From Pseudobacteroides cellulosolvens ATCC 35603 = DSM 2933 (GTDB lineage: Bacteria; Bacillota; Clostridia; Acetivibrionales; DSM-2933): a DNA stretch of 64,000 bases. Location: the NCBI RefSeq assembly GCF_001262605.1, contig NZ_LGTC01000001.1, positions 5,840,001-5,904,000 of the forward strand. Direction: 5' to 3'. The notes below the pieces were generated by a model. The model saw nothing but the letters and a program-made list of their open reading frames with translations. It made no database searches and was not told the DNA's origin. This document shows positions 36,707 through 44,835 of this stretch, one piece after another (within the stretch, counting starts at the first letter, position 1; each line of letters starts with the position of its first letter). The translations under genes and the position numbers were made by a program.

Positions 36707-37059
36707 ATGAGCACAGGAACTCTCAAAAATAATTTGATGGAACAGGATAAGGGAAGTATTATATCAAGGTTATCCAAAATATTTATGCTCAAAGAAAAGA
36801 CTGGCTTACAAAATATTAAAAAAATGAATATAATGAGCTTATTGAAAGTATAAAAAACGCAAGAAGAGACTGGATTTGTGCAAGTTCAAATTTTAACTAT
36901 GCAGATGATAAGGAAACGGTAGACTATTACACATATATGATGAAAGCATGCCAAATAAGATATGAATATCTAATAAAAAAAGCAAAAGAAAATGAAATAA
37001 AGGGACTACAGATTGAAATGGCAGATGTTTTAATATATGATAATGACGATATTAATTAA
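36707..37059 (+). pseudogene. DUF2508 (YaaL-like) gene split by a -1 frameshift
   Basis: An ATG at 36707, with GGGGAG upstream, opens a frame (MSTGTLKNNLMEQDKG...) that stops at 36853. In the -1 frame, from about 36823, the sequence continues as NEYNELIESIKNARRDW...YYTYMMKACQIRYEYLIKKAKE and stops at 37057-37059. The second part has the DUF2508 pattern (helix, A-x-x-W, then RYEYLIKKAK). The frames meet at a run of seven A (36818-36824); eight A would restore one protein of about 117 residues. This may be a real mutation, a sequence error or slippage. The family is a small protein of unknown function, usually near recR/bofA. Confidence 0.65.
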
Positions 37060-37191
37060 GTAATAAATATTATTTATATATTTTTTAAGGCAGGTGGCTT
37101 AAAAGGGAATATCAAAATAAAAACTGCTTGTTATTTTTATATAGTTTTGATTTAATATAATGAGAAGCAATATATCAAGCAGGTGGTATAA

Positions 37192-38853
37192 ATGGAAACA
37201 TTTAATGATTACAACACTATTAATATTTTAACAAATGATATATATCGCGATGTTCTACTAAAACCTGTCGACAGAAGAAGTTATTGCATAAATGGGGGTT
37301 TATTGAGCTTACCCGTTTATTTTTACAGAATAATTGGTATTGAACAATATAGTGACAGCGAATATTATAATGAACTTTATAATTTAGATATTGAGTTAAG
37401 AAAGATTGAAGGTATTTACCAGAGGTTTGAAAACAGGCTTGATACATCTGTTAGCCCTCAGTTTATTGACAAGGTAAATAGCATTTGGAATGAAATAAAG
37501 GCCGATACTAATCTAAGAGCCCCTTATTTAGCTGCTAATCTATCAGGAGCAGGAATATTGAAGTTTTCAACCAGCGAAATTAAGAATTATATAATAAAAA
37601 AGGCATTTGAAAAGTGTCTTAATTTATTTATGTCTAACCAGAAGCATCCTAAAAACCCAAGTATAATAAAAAATTTTTGTATTAAAATTATATACTGGTT
37701 TGAAAAATACGGGCTTCATTATTTTAAGAATTTTGATTTTACAGGGCATAATCCAAAGTTTTTGTTTTATGGAGATGTAAAAAGAGACGAAATATATTTT
37801 ATGGCGTTCCTTTCAAATATAGGTTTTGACATAATTTATTTCAATTCCTTTTCGGATTCTGAATTTAAAGATGTTGATCCTGATAATAAATTTAGTGTTA
37901 AGCTTGAATTTGAAAGAAAGATTCCGATGAGGGAATTTCCAAAAGCAGAAAGTATTGTTACTATGGCAACAACTGCCTATCAAGCGGAAAAAAGCGTAGA
38001 GTCAACAGTTAATGCAGAAAACCCAAATCTCTTTAAACCAAGGCAATTTGAAAATTTTCCTACCAAGGCAATTACACTTAATACCACATACGAAGAAATT
38101 TTTTTCTTTTGGAGTAAAGAGGCCAGATATAGAAGTGGATTTAGAATATATAACAACACTGTAATTATTCCTAACATATTTGCCAAGATAAACGGAACAC
38201 ATAAGGAAATTGCAAGGTACTGGGAGAAAATAAACTCTCTTATACATGATAAAGGAGACTATGTTTATATTATTGACAGGGTACCATTTTCCAATGAACT
38301 ATCTAAAGGATATGAATATAGGGATTTCTTTAATAATAATGGATTGCTGGACAAAAATAAAATAAAGTCATGTAAGGATTACCCACTCCATTTTTTAAAG
38401 ACATCAATGCAGGACAATATATTAGATAAGGCTAACGAGATATTACAAAAGGAATATTTCAATTTTGAAATTGATCTAAATTTTAAAATAAGGGTAATGT
38501 CTACGGTGTTTAATCTTCAAATAGAGATTTTAAAGCTCCTTCAAAGGTTTGATTATCCTTTTGAGGTACCTAAGCTTATAATATATGACAATAGTGAAAA
38601 GTGCCTTAGTATGGAAGACTATATTACCATTGCATTACTCAACGCTATAGGTTTGGATATTATAATATTTTCACCAGCAGGCTATAACAATATAGAAAAC
38701 GGTATCAGGAATGAACTTTTTAATACGCATAATCTAGAAGATATAAGATTTAATCTTAATGTAACAAAGGAAATTTATAAAGAAATAAAAAAAAGAAAAG
38801 TTACAAATAAGTCAAGTATGTTTGATGTGTTTAAGGGTTTTTTCCGTGGCTAG
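37192..38853 (+). CDS. YceG-like protein of a Ter stress cluster
   Basis: This 553-residue protein is soluble, without signal peptide or membrane segment. By length, composition and position beside TerD genes it fits the YceG family, the unassigned member of the Bacillus yceC-I tellurite/stress operon. Segments such as LRAPYLAANLSGAGILKF, FLFYGDVKRDEIYFMAFLSNIGFDIIYFNS and MEDYITIALLNAIGLDIIIFSP look like two related alpha/beta halves. No catalytic residue can be named. The ATG follows CAGGTGG. A fragment of repeat R1 and a promoter separate it from terD. Confidence 0.7.
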   Translation: METFNDYNTINILTNDIYRDVLLKPVDRRSYCINGGLLSLPVYFYRIIGIEQYSDSEYYNELYNLDIELRKIEGIYQRFENRLDTSVSPQFIDKVNSIWNEIKADTNLRAPYLAANLSGAGILKFSTSEIKNYIIKKAFEKCLNLFMSNQKHPKNPSIIKNFCIKIIYWFEKYGLHYFKNFDFTGHNPKFLFYGDVKRDEIYFMAFLSNIGFDIIYFNSFSDSEFKDVDPDNKFSVKLEFERKIPMREFPKAESIVTMATTAYQAEKSVESTVNAENPNLFKPRQFENFPTKAITLNTTYEEIFFFWSKEARYRSGFRIYNNTVIIPNIFAKINGTHKEIARYWEKINSLIHDKGDYVYIIDRVPFSNELSKGYEYRDFFNNNGLLDKNKIKSCKDYPLHFLKTSMQDNILDKANEILQKEYFNFEIDLNFKIRVMSTVFNLQIEILKLLQRFDYPFEVPKLIIYDNSEKCLSMEDYITIALLNAIGLDIIIFSPAGYNNIENGIRNELFNTHNLEDIRFNLNVTKEIYKEIKKRKVTNKSSMFDVFKGFFRG

Positions 38854-38870
38854 GAATTTAAGATGAATAT

Positions 38871-38908
38871 AGCTGCATTTGCTAATGTAAAATTTTTTCG
38901 TAACATAT
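38871..38908 (-). repeat. R1 repeat, fragment D
   Basis: Thirty-eight bases in minus orientation (AGCTGCATTTGCTAATGTAA to TAACATAT) match one end of the R1 repeat, including its outer arm. The rest of the element is missing. It begins 18 nt after the yceG-like stop. The remainder of the 365-nt gap (38909-39218) is AT-rich and holds a promoter and a leader hairpin. Confidence 0.65.
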
Positions 38909-39051
38909 ATAACAGAAAATTATAAATAATTAATTATATAGAAATAATTAATTATTTGTTATAAAATATAACAAATATATATTAAAAAATGATAAAAATT
39001 AAGAAAAATATAAAAATTTTTAATATTTTAATTTAAATATTAAAAATTAAT

Positions 39052-39149
39052 TTTACTTTTTTCTAATTTGTTATATAATGTATAATAAATTAAAAACTTT
39101 TGCCGATAATATACTTTGATAGATATTATTGTCGCTTTTAAAAGTTTTT
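39052..39149 (+). promoter_or_regulatory. Probable promoter and leader hairpin of the terD genes
   Basis: TTTACT (39052-39057), a 16-nt spacer and TATAAT (39074-39079) could start a transcript near 39086. Immediately downstream, 39092-39149 forms a long imperfect hairpin (AAAAACTTTTGCCGATAATAT with ATATTATTGTC...AAAAGTTTTT). It would lie in the 5' leader and could attenuate, or be the terminator of an upstream transcript. Confidence 0.45.
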
Positions 39150-39218
39150 ACTGTTTTAAAAGTAATTTTTGTTGTTTAGTATTATCAAATAATATTAAAA
39201 GAAAGAAGGGATTTTTTA

Positions 39219-39797
39219 ATGGCAATAAGTTTACAAAAAGGACAAAAGGTTGATTTAACAAAAACTAATCCAGGTCTTACAAAGATTATGGTAGGATTGG
39301 GTTGGGATACTAATAAGTATGATGGAGGATCTGATTTTGACCTCGATACCGCTGCATTTTTATTAGATGACGCTGGTAAAGTAAAGAGTGATGCGGATTT
39401 TGTTTTCTATAACAATTTGAACCATGCATCAGGATCTGTTACACATATGGGAGATAACCTCACAGGTGATGGTGATGGAGACGATGAGCAGATAAAGATC
39501 GACTTAAGTAAAGTTCCTGCAGAAGTTTCAAAAATTGACTTCACAGTAACTATACATGACGCTGAGCAAAGAAGACAAAATTTTGGACAAGTATCCAATG
39601 CTTTTATACGTATTGTTAAGGAAGATACCAACGAAGAGCTTATAAGATATGATCTAGGCGAAGACTTCAGCGTTGAAACTGCTGTTGTTGTAGGTGAGTT
39701 ATACAGAAATGGTACAGAATGGAAATTTAATGCGGTTGGAAGTGGTTTCCAGGGTGGTTTAGCTGCATTGTGCGGTAACTTCGGTATTAATATATAA
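39219..39797 (+). CDS. TerD family stress protein (first copy)
   Basis: This 192-residue TerD-domain protein begins MAISLQKGQKVDLTKTNPGL and has the Ca-binding acidic pattern GWDTNKYDGGSDFDLD, then GDGDGDDEQIKIDLSKVP and the conserved end WKFNAVGSGFQGGL. TerD proteins bind calcium and belong to tellurite/chemical-stress clusters; the biochemical role is unsettled. It is cytoplasmic. It is about two-thirds identical by eye to the next gene, so the pair arose by duplication. AGAAGGGA precedes the ATG. Confidence 0.95.
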   Translation: MAISLQKGQKVDLTKTNPGLTKIMVGLGWDTNKYDGGSDFDLDTAAFLLDDAGKVKSDADFVFYNNLNHASGSVTHMGDNLTGDGDGDDEQIKIDLSKVPAEVSKIDFTVTIHDAEQRRQNFGQVSNAFIRIVKEDTNEELIRYDLGEDFSVETAVVVGELYRNGTEWKFNAVGSGFQGGLAALCGNFGINI

Positions 39798-39829
39798 AGA
39801 TTGTTATATAATAAAATAACATATAAATT

Positions 39830-39871
39830 GGCGTTTCAAATATTTTATTTGAAACGCCGTACTTTATTTTT
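39830..39871 (+). terminator. Hairpin between the two terD genes
   Basis: Perfect 12-nt arms, GGCGTTTCAAAT (39830-39841) and ATTTGAAACGCC (39847-39858), are followed by TACTTTATTTTT. It is an intrinsic terminator, probably partial, as the second terD starts 18 nt later. Confidence 0.7.
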
Positions 39872-39888
39872 GGACGAGGTGATAAATT

Positions 39889-40470
39889 ATGGCAATAAAT
39901 TTGGTAAAAGGGCAAAAAATAGATTTAACTAAAACCAATCCGGGAATGACTAAGGTTATAATTGGATTAGGATGGGACACCAACAAGTATTCCGGCGGAA
40001 GTGCCTTTGACCTTGATGCATCTGCTTTTTTGCTTGGTGAAAATGGAAAAGCTTTAAGAGATGACGATTTTATATTCTATAATAATTTAAAAGGCAGAAA
40101 TGACTGTCTAATCCATACTGGTGATAACAGAACCGGAGAGGGTGAGGGTGATGATGAACAGTTAATAATGGATTTTAGCAAAGTACCAGCTGAAATACAT
40201 AAAATAGCTATAACTGTTACTATTCATGATGCAGAAGGTAGACATCAGAACTTCGGGCAGGTATCAAATGCATTTGTTCGTGTTGTAAATGCAGAGACAA
40301 ATGAGGAAGTTTTAAGATATGATCTTGCTGAAGAGTTTTCAGTAGAAACAGCAATTGTTGTATGCGAAATCTATAGATACAGCGGAGAATGGAAGTTCAA
40401 TGCTGTTGGAAGCGGTTTTCAGGGAGGGTTAAGAGCTCTTTGCGGTAATTTTGGGCTTCAGGTAGGATAA
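39889..40470 (+). CDS. TerD family stress protein (second copy)
   Basis: This 193-residue paralogue of the preceding gene begins MAINLVKGQKIDLTKTNPGM, with the Ca-binding stretch GWDTNKYSGGSAFDLD, GEGEGDDEQLIMDFSKVP and end WKFNAVGSGFQGGLRAL. All acidic ligand positions of the first copy are kept, with Ser or Ala at two loop positions. GAGGTGA precedes the ATG. The next gene starts 12 nt downstream. Expression may depend on read-through of the hairpin upstream. Confidence 0.95.
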   Translation: MAINLVKGQKIDLTKTNPGMTKVIIGLGWDTNKYSGGSAFDLDASAFLLGENGKALRDDDFIFYNNLKGRNDCLIHTGDNRTGEGEGDDEQLIMDFSKVPAEIHKIAITVTIHDAEGRHQNFGQVSNAFVRVVNAETNEEVLRYDLAEEFSVETAIVVCEIYRYSGEWKFNAVGSGFQGGLRALCGNFGLQVG

Positions 40471-40482
40471 GGAGGGATAATA

Positions 40483-41163
40483 GTGGATTATAAAATACTA
40501 TATCAGGGAGCATTTCCTATTGTTGAAGCACGTCTGCAACAAGGAGAATTAATTAAAGCTGAGTCTAATGCAATGGTATCCATGTCACCCTCTATTGAAC
40601 TTGAGGGAAAAATGGAAGGTGGATTTCTGCAGGGAATAGGAAGAATGCTGGCAGGAGAGAAATTCTTTTTCCAGACTCTTTATGCTAGAAAAGGTCCAGG
40701 GTCAGTATTACTAGCAGCATCATCTCCAGGAGGAGTTCAAGATATAGAACTCGATGGATCATATGGACTTTGTGTTCAAAAGGATGGTTTTTTAGCTGCT
40801 ACTCATGGAATAGAAGTGTCCACGCAGATGCAGAATCTGTTTAAGGGAATATTCTCGCAGGAAGGATTCTTCATATTGAAAGTCAGTGGAAGAGGGATGG
40901 TATTTTTAAGCTCGTATGGGACAATACATGCTATAAATCTTGAAGCTGGGGAAGAAATTCTTATTGATAATGGTCATCTCGTTGCATGGCCTGATTATAT
41001 GAGCTATAAAATGGAAAAGGCTGCAAGCGGATGGATTTCCAGTATTACTTCCGGTGAGGGAATTGTGTGCAGATTCCGTGGGCCAGGAACCATTTTAATA
41101 CAAACAAGGAATCCAAAAGGTTTTGGTTCATGGATAAGACAATTTATGCCTCCAAATAGGTAA
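40483..41163 (+). CDS. AIM24/TIGR00266 family protein
   Basis: This 226-residue protein starts at GTG directly after AGGAGGGATAATA. The pattern is TIGR00266/AIM24: AFPIVEARLQQGELIKAESNAMVSM, FFQTLYARKGPGSVLLA, GRGMVFLSSYGTIHAI, and the end FRGPGTILIQTRNPKGF. The family is a beta-rich trimer-type fold often found with TerD proteins; its function is unknown. It is surely cotranscribed with the second terD and ends before a good terminator. Confidence 0.9.
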   Translation: MDYKILYQGAFPIVEARLQQGELIKAESNAMVSMSPSIELEGKMEGGFLQGIGRMLAGEKFFFQTLYARKGPGSVLLAASSPGGVQDIELDGSYGLCVQKDGFLAATHGIEVSTQMQNLFKGIFSQEGFFILKVSGRGMVFLSSYGTIHAINLEAGEEILIDNGHLVAWPDYMSYKMEKAASGWISSITSGEGIVCRFRGPGTILIQTRNPKGFGSWIRQFMPPNR

Positions 41164-41195
41164 ATTATGATTTTATTAAAAACTAATATAGAATG

Positions 41196-41234
41196 AAGGC
41201 TTATGTCAGCAAAATAATTGGCATAAGCCTTTTT
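41196..41234 (+). terminator. Terminator of the Ter cluster
   Basis: AGGCTTATG (41197-41205) and CATAAGCCT (41222-41230) pair and are followed by TTTT. Confidence 0.8.
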
Positions 41235-41346
41235 GATTCGTGGGAAATTATGAATAAGAGATAATGATATTTTTCATTAATGCCTTAGTATCAAATGTTC
41301 CGATGACAACATAAACTAATACACGATATGAATTTGGGGTGAGCTT

Positions 41347-41604
41347 ATGGATTGTCTGGGAATTATGGAATCTGGCAATTATGTGTATAAATTGTGTTCG
41401 ATTTTGGAGAAAAAAGGATATGTCTTTGAGGTGGTTTCAGTTCCTTGTCATATAGCAAAAAGCGGATGCGGTTATTGCTTAAAGTTTCCTGAGGAATACA
41501 TGGATTTAGTTGTGAATGAGGCTTATGTAAATAAAATGCCTATTCTGGAGATATATCAAGTAAAGCCAGGGTTTAAAAAGAATAAGTATACTTTAATTAA
41601 GTAA
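41347..41604 (+). CDS. DUF3343 (putative Se/S carrier-like) protein
   Basis: This 85-residue protein starts at an ATG after GGGGTGAG. The sequence (YVYKLCSILEKKGYVFEVV, VPCHIAKSGCGYCLKFPEEY) fits the DUF3343 family, with a Cys pair CGYC that has been proposed to carry sulfur or selenium. Here the gene stands alone, without obvious selenium-metabolism genes nearby, so the role is open. Confidence 0.75.
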   Translation: MDCLGIMESGNYVYKLCSILEKKGYVFEVVSVPCHIAKSGCGYCLKFPEEYMDLVVNEAYVNKMPILEIYQVKPGFKKNKYTLIK

Positions 41605-41756
41605 AATTAATTGATTTTTATATAAGTAATAATTAAATAATTAATAATTAATATATATGAAAAGTGCAAAACATATATAGACTTTGAATAAAAGAGAAAT
41701 AAAAAGTTTTATAAGTGCCATTGTGTTTAAACAGGATATAAATAAAAAATGGTCAA

Positions 41757-41786
41757 TTGTTATTCAATAGACTTTGGTGGTATAAT
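41757..41786 (+). promoter_or_regulatory. Promoter of the non-coding RNA
   Basis: TTGTTA (41757-41762), an 18-nt spacer and TATAAT (41781-41786) with an extended -10 TGG directly before it. It predicts a start near 41793. The 41605-41756 stretch upstream is AT-rich without other features. Confidence 0.75.
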
Positions 41787-41792
41787 AACTCT

Positions 41793-42054
41793 ATATTAAA
41801 TGTTTTGGTACTCCTGGGATGTTCGACAGTGCCTATATTTTGAACCTACAACGTTAATACGGGAGTCTGCGTTTAGAGGCGTATAGCAGGCCACAACCTA
41901 ATTCCGACATTCTTTTATGGATGCAACGGCAGTGGAAGCTAAAAACTTATAGCAGGACACCCACCTAGCTTGGGCTAGGTGTCAAAATCTAGGTGAACGG
42001 CATTTTGGGTTTAACCGTGATAAAAAGTTCCTTTCCAAAAGAAAGGAACTTTTT
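41793..42054 (+). ncRNA. ssrS: Non-coding RNA, best guess 6S RNA
   Basis: This interval of about 260 nt has a strong promoter, no open frame, higher GC than its surroundings and a perfect terminator. The 5' part contains GGTACTCCTGGGATGTTCG with a closing partner AGTGCC, then TTTTGAACCTACAACG, CGGGAGTC and GCAGGCCACAACC. The GATGTTCG and CAGGCCACAACC blocks are what I associate with Firmicutes 6S RNA, which binds the sigma-A RNA polymerase holoenzyme. A second hairpin, CACCTAGC/GCTAGGTG, lies near 41971-41990. It lacks the SRP GGAAGNAAGC loop, a tmRNA tag frame and RNase P signatures. The RNA is longer than a usual 6S (about 190 nt), so the 3' part may be processed or read through. The assignment is from memory. 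Confidence 0.6.
42022..42054. terminator. Bidirectional terminator of the ncRNA and the convergent gene
   Basis: Perfect 14-nt arms, AAAAAGTTCCTTTC (42022-42035) and GAAAGGAACTTTTT (42041-42054). The A-run on the left serves as a T-run for the minus-strand gene ending at 42091. Confidence 0.88.
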
Positions 42055-42090
42055 ATAATATTATTTTTATTTATTGTTTAAGGAAAGAAA

Positions 42091-43392
42091 TTACTCATCT
42101 TTGCTATTCTGTATTTTATAATCGTCAGAAGTTGAACTTTCTTCACTAAATTTCATGTTACTTCTCAATTTTCCAATTTCATTTTCAAGATATGTTATTT
42201 TAACCGATTGCTTAATTAGTTCCTTGTGAATGGTTTTACACATGTTATCAATTTTTGAAATGCTTTCTTTGATTGAGTTGTCTGCTTCAAAGAGGTCTTC
42301 AACATTACCCTTCAAAAGATGCATGCCATCTACAATCATGCTTTTCAGTTCATCTGTCGATATGCTTGTATTATTGGTGCTATTCTGATGGAAAGCCAGC
42401 TTGTATCCATTTAAATAGCTTCCTGGAATCTCTCTTGCATATATACTGTCACTTTCATAAGGGTTGTTTGATTTATAACTAAAGCAAAGAAGCTGTTTAC
42501 TAGCAGGAAAAATGAATTTAGAAGATTTGGTCCATGTTTTTCCCAGGTCACTTGACATGCTGTAGTATATGCTATCATCTCTTATCCAATAAACTATAAT
42601 ATTTCCGTTTAGAAGGATGATTGACGAGTTATTGAATGCATAGGATGAAGTCTGAATAATTGTCTCGGAGCTCCACATGTTACGCTCCGGCACCTTTTGC
42701 TGATATATAAGTTCTATTTGCTTATCAGTTTTTCTTTGATATATTATGCTTATAATGTCCTTATTATCTATTACTGTTTTTGGAAACTGGCAATCTCCAT
42801 TAAATCTTGTAACGGGAGTAAATTCTCCCCAGATTTTTTGATTGGGATTGTATTTCTTAAAGCCAATTTGAAGATACTTCCCATCTGATACCTGGTAGAA
42901 TACATAAATATTTCCTGATTTATCTGTTAATAAAGAATACGGATGATCATTTTTTAGTACATAGTCAATTACTTTAGGAGGGTTGATTGCTTTACCATTA
43001 ATAGTTTGGTGTGCAAGTATATGTGAGTTATTATGGTCTATTATAAAGAATATATTTATAGTATTTCTTGAAACTATTAATTTGAGATATTTATTATAGG
43101 AAGTAGCCACGTTACTTTTTAATACCTGCAAAGTATTTACATTTGATTTGTCTAGAAAAGTATAAAAAATATTTCCTTGTTTATCCTGGAACAAAATATG
43201 AAAGTTGTCCTCGAAGTCCATATCTATATAGAATGGGGGTAAAAAGTTCTTATTTATTGAAATGGGCTCCGACCAGGTATTTCTTTTTGATAGAGTACTA
43301 TAACACAAGCCATACCTTTCGTCAGAATAAAAGTTCAATATACTTCCGGTAGACTGTTTGAACAAGTACTGTTTATTTCTAGAGTTATACAT
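42091..43392 (-). CDS. Beta-propeller-like protein with C-terminal coiled coil
   Basis: This 433-residue protein has no signal peptide. Residues 1-325 show about six repeated strands with the sialidase/BNR-like flavour (GNIFYTFLDKSN, GNIYVFYQVSDGKYLQIGF, DSIYYSMSSDLGKTWTKS, the last an Asp-box-like motif). About residues 340-415 are a coiled coil (DELKSMIVDGMHLLKGNVEDL...IKQSVKITYLENEIGKLR), and the tail is Ser/Asp-rich. I do not recognise a family; it could be a spore- or surface-associated structural protein. The ribosome site AAGG is weak. Confidence 0.6.
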   Translation of the reverse strand: MYNSRNKQYLFKQSTGSILNFYSDERYGLCYSTLSKRNTWSEPISINKNFLPPFYIDMDFEDNFHILFQDKQGNIFYTFLDKSNVNTLQVLKSNVATSYNKYLKLIVSRNTINIFFIIDHNNSHILAHQTINGKAINPPKVIDYVLKNDHPYSLLTDKSGNIYVFYQVSDGKYLQIGFKKYNPNQKIWGEFTPVTRFNGDCQFPKTVIDNKDIISIIYQRKTDKQIELIYQQKVPERNMWSSETIIQTSSYAFNNSSIILLNGNIIVYWIRDDSIYYSMSSDLGKTWTKSSKFIFPASKQLLCFSYKSNNPYESDSIYAREIPGSYLNGYKLAFHQNSTNNTSISTDELKSMIVDGMHLLKGNVEDLFEADNSIKESISKIDNMCKTIHKELIKQSVKITYLENEIGKLRSNMKFSEESSTSDDYKIQNSKDE

Positions 43393-43573
43393 TTCTTATA
43401 CCTTGAAACATTAATCATATTAAATTAATATGCATAAAAAAAATATATATACAGCAATTTGCATACAAGTCTAAAATTAAATTTAAATTTCTTTGGTTTC
43501 TTAAGTAACAAAAACTTATAAACTACATATTATGTAATTGATAGTGATAATTCCTTATATAAGGGGGATAATT

Positions 43574-44497
43574 ATGGGACATGAAAAACATGACAAAGTA
43601 GTTCCTGGGCTTTTATCCGAAAAGGACTTGTGTAAAATCCGGGAAGCAGTTTGTATTCAAGTGGAAAAAATATATGATTCATGTAGGGAAAAGGATTGTA
43701 TAGAAAACGCAAGAGTAATATTCAAACACAATATACAAAATATCGTTGATGAAGCGATAAATGTAAAAGTAAGATGCGCTGAAGTAGTTGATGTTTATGC
43801 GGATATAGAAGAAGTTCCGTTTAAGAGAGGATTCTTTACAGTTGATGTAAAATTCTTTATTAGGGTAACACTGGATTTCTTTGTACCGGATAACGGCGGA
43901 GTGGATATTGTTACAAGAAGAGGTCTCGTTGTATTTGACAAAAAGGTTATCCTGTTTGGTTCCGAAGGTAATGTCAAAATATTTAAATCACACTTCAAAG
44001 GCGATTGCAGGATAGATAAAAAAGAAATCAATTTAGGATCAAAATTGCAGCAGGATAATTTGCCAATAGCTAAAGTGGAAGTTGCTGAACCTATAGCATT
44101 AAATGCAAAAATACAGGATATTCTTGATAAATGCTTCGAAGATTGCTGTTGCATAGATCAGATACCTAGAGGTATTGCAGATACCCTTGGAGTAGAAGAT
44201 GATGATTGCAACGGTGATATAGGACCTGTAAATCAGATACCAAGAAGAAGAGTAGTTGTAAGTCTTGGATTATTCTCTATAATTAAATTGGTAAGACTTG
44301 TACAGCTTCTTATTCCAGCATTTGATTTCTGCTTCCCGAACAAAGAATGCATAGCAGCAACAGAAGAAAACCCATGTGAACTTTTTGAAACAATCGAATT
44401 TCCGTTTAATGAATTCAGCCCACCACAGAAATTTGATTTTCCAGGAGCGGTAGAAGCTGAAAAAAATATGTTGCAAGAGTTTGGGCTAGATGATTAA
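43574..44497 (+). CDS. Cys-rich conserved protein, possibly spore-associated
   Basis: The start is the ATG at 43574 (MGHEKHDKVVPGLLSE), four bases after GGGGGAT; the upstream extension lacks a ribosome site. The 307 residues have no signal peptide and contain many cysteines (CREKDC, FEDCCCIDQIP, DDDCNGD, FCFPNKEC). A beta-rich middle (FKRGFFTVDVKFFIRVTLDFFV) is followed by a repeated IPR motif (DQIPRGIAD, NQIPRRRVV). I recognise no named family. The high Cys content without export signals resembles spore-coat proteins, but that is a guess. A strong terminator follows. Confidence 0.6.
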   Translation: MGHEKHDKVVPGLLSEKDLCKIREAVCIQVEKIYDSCREKDCIENARVIFKHNIQNIVDEAINVKVRCAEVVDVYADIEEVPFKRGFFTVDVKFFIRVTLDFFVPDNGGVDIVTRRGLVVFDKKVILFGSEGNVKIFKSHFKGDCRIDKKEINLGSKLQQDNLPIAKVEVAEPIALNAKIQDILDKCFEDCCCIDQIPRGIADTLGVEDDDCNGDIGPVNQIPRRRVVVSLGLFSIIKLVRLVQLLIPAFDFCFPNKECIAATEENPCELFETIEFPFNEFSPPQKFDFPGAVEAEKNMLQEFGLDD

Positions 44498-44508
44498 TAT
44501 TTTTAATC

Positions 44509-44549
44509 AATTCATAAGGGGTAGCATATGCTATCCCTTATGAATTTTA
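44509..44549 (+). terminator. Strong terminator
   Basis: A 38-nt near-perfect palindrome (AATTCATAAGGG...CCCTTATGAATT around a CATATG centre) is followed by TTT. It starts 11 nt after the stop of the Cys-rich protein gene. Confidence 0.85.
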
Positions 44550-44715
44550 CTTGGTTTTACAAAGAATCTATTTTTTGATAGAATTATTGATATGGTTCAT
44601 ATTATCTTAATAAAAAGGTGGACAAGAATTATGAATGATAATAAGAGGTTTAGTTTAGAAGATATATTTGGCTAAATGATGGAGCGATAATAGGGTGTGG
44701 GGGTGAGAATCTTTT

Positions 44716-44835
44716 ATGCAGGAAATAAAGCAGTCTTTGTCGAATAATCAAGTAATAACTACAGCAAAAACTACAGCAAAAACTACAGCAAAAACTACAG
44801 AGGACTATATAAGTTACGAAAAAGATTTTACATAA
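44716..44835 (+). CDS. Short open frame ending inside repeat R1 (possible remnant)
   Basis: An ATG at 44716, with GGGGGTGAG upstream, opens 39 codons (MQEIKQSLSNNQVI, then TTAK repeated, then EDYISYEKDFT). The last part and the stop at 44833-44835 lie inside R1 copy C (from 44807). It may be the 5' remnant of a gene cut by the repeat, or a chance frame. Further upstream a 14-codon frame (MNDNKRFSLEDIFG at 44631-44675) also has a GGTGG site. Neither is a proven gene. Confidence 0.3.
   Translation: MQEIKQSLSNNQVITTAKTTAKTTAKTTEDYISYEKDFT
44758..44800 (+). repeat. 12-bp tandem repeat
   Basis: ACTACAGCAAAA is repeated 3.6 times without error (44758-44800). In the open frame that covers it, it codes Thr-Thr-Ala-Lys. 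Confidence 0.9.

Noticed and set aside
41641..41690. Further R1 fragment (TGCAAAACATATATAG)
   Set aside because: Only about 12 bases match and no stem partner is present.
41793..42054. SRP RNA, tmRNA or RNase P RNA
   Set aside because: No SRP GGAAGNAAGC-type loop, no tmRNA tag frame or tRNA-like ends, and no RNase P core motifs.
44758..44800. CRISPR-like array
   Set aside because: The 12-bp units are directly adjacent with no spacers, so it is a simple tandem repeat.
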